Assembly (NCBI GenBank): GCA_022578965.1
Contig: MU400905.1
Coordinates: 1 to 24,169, forward strand
Source of the DNA: Xylaria sp. FL1777
Taxonomy: Eukaryota > Ascomycota > Sordariomycetes > Xylariales > Xylariaceae
Length of the DNA: 24,169 bases
Direction of reading: 5' to 3'
Shown here: in pieces, positions 22,501 through 24,169 of the stretch
How positions within the stretch are numbered: position 1 is the first letter of the stretch
Layout of the letters: each line of letters begins with the position of its first letter
Made by a program: the position numbers and the translations under genes
The notes under the pieces: model-generated
Seen by the model: the letters and a program-made list of their open reading frames with translations, nothing else
Told to the model about the DNA's origin: nothing
Databases searched by the model: none

Positions 22501-23180
22501 AACTTGCTTTATGTTTAAATTTATTTAAAAATAAGTTTAATTTTATTATAAAACAAAATTTTAATAAACTTTTTTGTTAAAAGTTTAATAATTCTAATAA
22601 TAAAAATAAAAACTTTAATAGTTTGCTTTTTTTTTAAAATAGCTTTAATTTTAATAAAAGTTTAAACTTTATTAAGCTTTTTATTAGTTATAAAAAAAAA
22701 TAAAAAAAAAATAAAAATAATTTTAACTTTATAAATCTTAATAAAGATTTAAATATTAGTTTATATAATTTTAATATAAATAATATAAAAAATAAGCTTA
22801 ATTTTAATATAAATATTAAAGTTTTTATGCTAGCTAAATATTAAGCTATTTTTATTATAACTTTTGTTTATAAACTTTATAAATAAACTATTAAAGCTAA
22901 AAATAAAAAATATAAAACTATTAAAAAAGCAATAATTTTAAATAGTTTATTAATATATTAGCTTTGTTTTAAGCGTTTTAAAAAAGCATTTTAGCTAAAA
23001 AATAGCTTATTTTTAAATATAATTTCTAAATTTAAAAACTTAAAAATAATAGCTTATATAAACTATATAAATAACTATATTTTATATAAGCTTATAAATT
23101 AATTTATATTTATTTTAAATTAGTTTTATTAATAAATTAGCTATTTATTATATTATATTTTAATATAATGCATATTTAAA
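22500..23180 (+). pseudogene. Probable coding relic, unidentified
   Basis: The + strand reads in one phase (positions divisible by 3 around 22880-23100) as an Asn/Lys-rich then mixed helical chain with TAA and TAG stops only. The part from about 22860 to 23100 alternates charged and hydrophobic residues like a folded domain. No motif is recognisable. The bases are more AT-converted than in the main element. It may be a fragment of another transposon gene. Both ends are uncertain. Confidence 0.25.
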
Positions 23181-23890
23181 AGTTATTAAATTAATTTTTT
23201 TATTTTTTTATTTTTTAAAAAAATAATTATAAAAAAGTTATTATAAATAAAAATTGCGCTATTATTTAAAAAACTTTAAACAATTATTATATTAATTTTA
23301 TAGTTATATAACTTTATTTTTTAAAGGCATTTTTGCGTTTTTTATTAATTTATAAAGCTTAGTTTTAATTAATTAGCAAAGTTAGCAATATAAAAATAAG
23401 TTATTTTATTTTTATTTTATATAAAGTTTAGCTAATAATTAATAATGCAAAAATATTATATTAAATATAAACACTTAATAATAAAATATAAATTTTTAGC
23501 TTGCTAAACTATTAAGCTTTTTTATATAAGCGTTATAAATAGCTTTATTTAAACTAATTTTATAAAGTTTTTTAATAAAATTAAAACTATTTTTAATGCT
23601 AGTAGTATGTTTATTTAATTGCACTTAAAATGCAAATTTTAAACTATAAATATATAGCTTAAAAAGCTAATTTTATTTCTTTTAAAAAAAATATATATAA
23701 AGCTATATTAATTATTAATAATAAGTATAAATAAAAATATTTAATAAGCTTTTTTTAATATAAAAATGTTTTAAAGTTTAATATATATATTATATTACTT
23801 AGGCTAATGGCTTATTAGCTATACTAGTTTTTATCTTTTATATATACAGGTAAAAACTGTGCTTATAAGTTAAAAGCAAGCTATAAGCAG
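23181..23890. other. AT-rich stretch without a recognisable gene
   Basis: This stretch is mostly A/T with scattered AGCT and GCTTA remnants. RIP damage eases from about 23800 onward, where CAGG and GTG-type sites reappear. I see no LTR match and no terminal repeat. Confidence 0.4.
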
Positions 23891-23895
23891 CTTAC

Positions 23896-24169
23896 TTTTT
23901 TTCTAGTAGCTAAGTGAAAACATTCTGTATTTATTCTTAAGTTGCATTAGTTTTGCTACAATTTTATTAAGTGTTTTACTTTTTATTTCTTTGCTTTTAA
24001 GTTGTTTGTTTATTTGCATTATGCTATTAATTAAGTGTATGCACTTTTATATAGTTATTTTGTAGTTTTTTTTCCTTTGTATTTTTTTTGCTTTTTAGTT
24101 TGCTTGCTTTAGTATTGCTGCTTGTTTTGTATTGCTTGCAGCAGTTTTTTTAGTTTTAGCACTTATTTA
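23896..24169 (-). pseudogene. Partial Lys/Gln/Ala-rich frame at the window edge
   Basis: On the minus strand, from 24169 downward, one phase runs about 90 codons with only a few TAA or TAG stops. This is the least damaged long frame in the window. The chain is rich in Lys, Gln, Ala and Asn, with a regular Leu/Ile pattern in its second half that suggests a coiled coil. It begins outside the window, so the N-terminus and any catalytic domain are not visible. Such tails occur in fungal transposases and gag proteins, but composition alone cannot decide. It resembles the minus-strand patches at 1441-1680 and 3156-3725 in character only. Confidence 0.35.

Noticed and set aside
1..24169. Mitochondrial genome or AT-rich bacterial/protist nuclear DNA
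   Set aside because: There are no long open frames, rRNA or tRNA genes, and the repeat copies differ only by C/T and G/A with TpA excess. This is RIP of fungal transposons rather than a naturally AT-rich coding genome.
1..24169. tRNA, rRNA or CRISPR arrays
   Set aside because: I saw no cloverleaf with the conserved TTCRA loop, no rRNA-like block and no set of regularly spaced repeats.

Overview
This window is an AT-rich relic block from a filamentous ascomycete (Pezizomycotina), probably a genome of the kind that alternates GC-rich gene blocks with AT-rich transposon blocks. No intact gene is visible on either strand. By eye about four fifths of the bases are A or T, TpA is in large excess, and CpA and TpG are scarce. 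Most remaining C sits in GCT or AGCT. Copies of the same repeat differ only by C/T and G/A transitions. That is the signature of repeat-induced point mutation (RIP), a premeiotic silencing process known in Pezizomycotina. When TA is read back as a possible CA or TG, long reading frames reappear whose stops are TAA or TAG only.

Layout. (1) 1-4242: T-rich DNA with patches of minus-strand coding relic (about 1441-1680 and 3156-3725), not identified. (2) 4247-19203: a decayed Ty3/Gypsy-type LTR retrotransposon on the + strand. It has 304-bp LTRs at 4247-4550 and 18900-19203, flanked by the same four bases, GTAT. Inside are a long ORF1 (ATG at 4896) with a gag-type zinc knuckle at 7038-7079, and a pol frame (about 9242-13390) with readable reverse transcriptase, RNase H and integrase. 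About 5.5 kb of unexplained DNA between pol and the 3' LTR includes a second long RIP-mutated frame (17497-18787). (3) 19204-19339: a 136-bp island with little RIP damage and three perfect short palindromes. (4) 19340-21966: an inverted, truncated second copy of the retrotransposon (LTR, leader and first half of ORF1). (5) 21967-24169: very AT-rich DNA with one probable + strand coding relic (about 22500-23180) and, at the right edge, a less damaged minus-strand Lys/Gln/Ala-rich frame that runs out of the window.

The retrotransposon parts form the usual cycle: LTRs (promoter and ends), leader with a candidate primer site, gag (particle and RNA binding), pol (reverse transcription, RNA removal, integration), and a purine-rich tract before the 3' LTR. 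None can work now, because every frame carries dozens of stops. The points most worth a second look are the island, the abrupt drop in RIP damage inside the 3' LTR, and the extra frame between pol and the 3' LTR. I did not find a new defence, RNA or metabolic system. Domain calls rest on reading RIP-mutated codons by eye and on memory of fungal Ty3/Gypsy proteins; no search was run.
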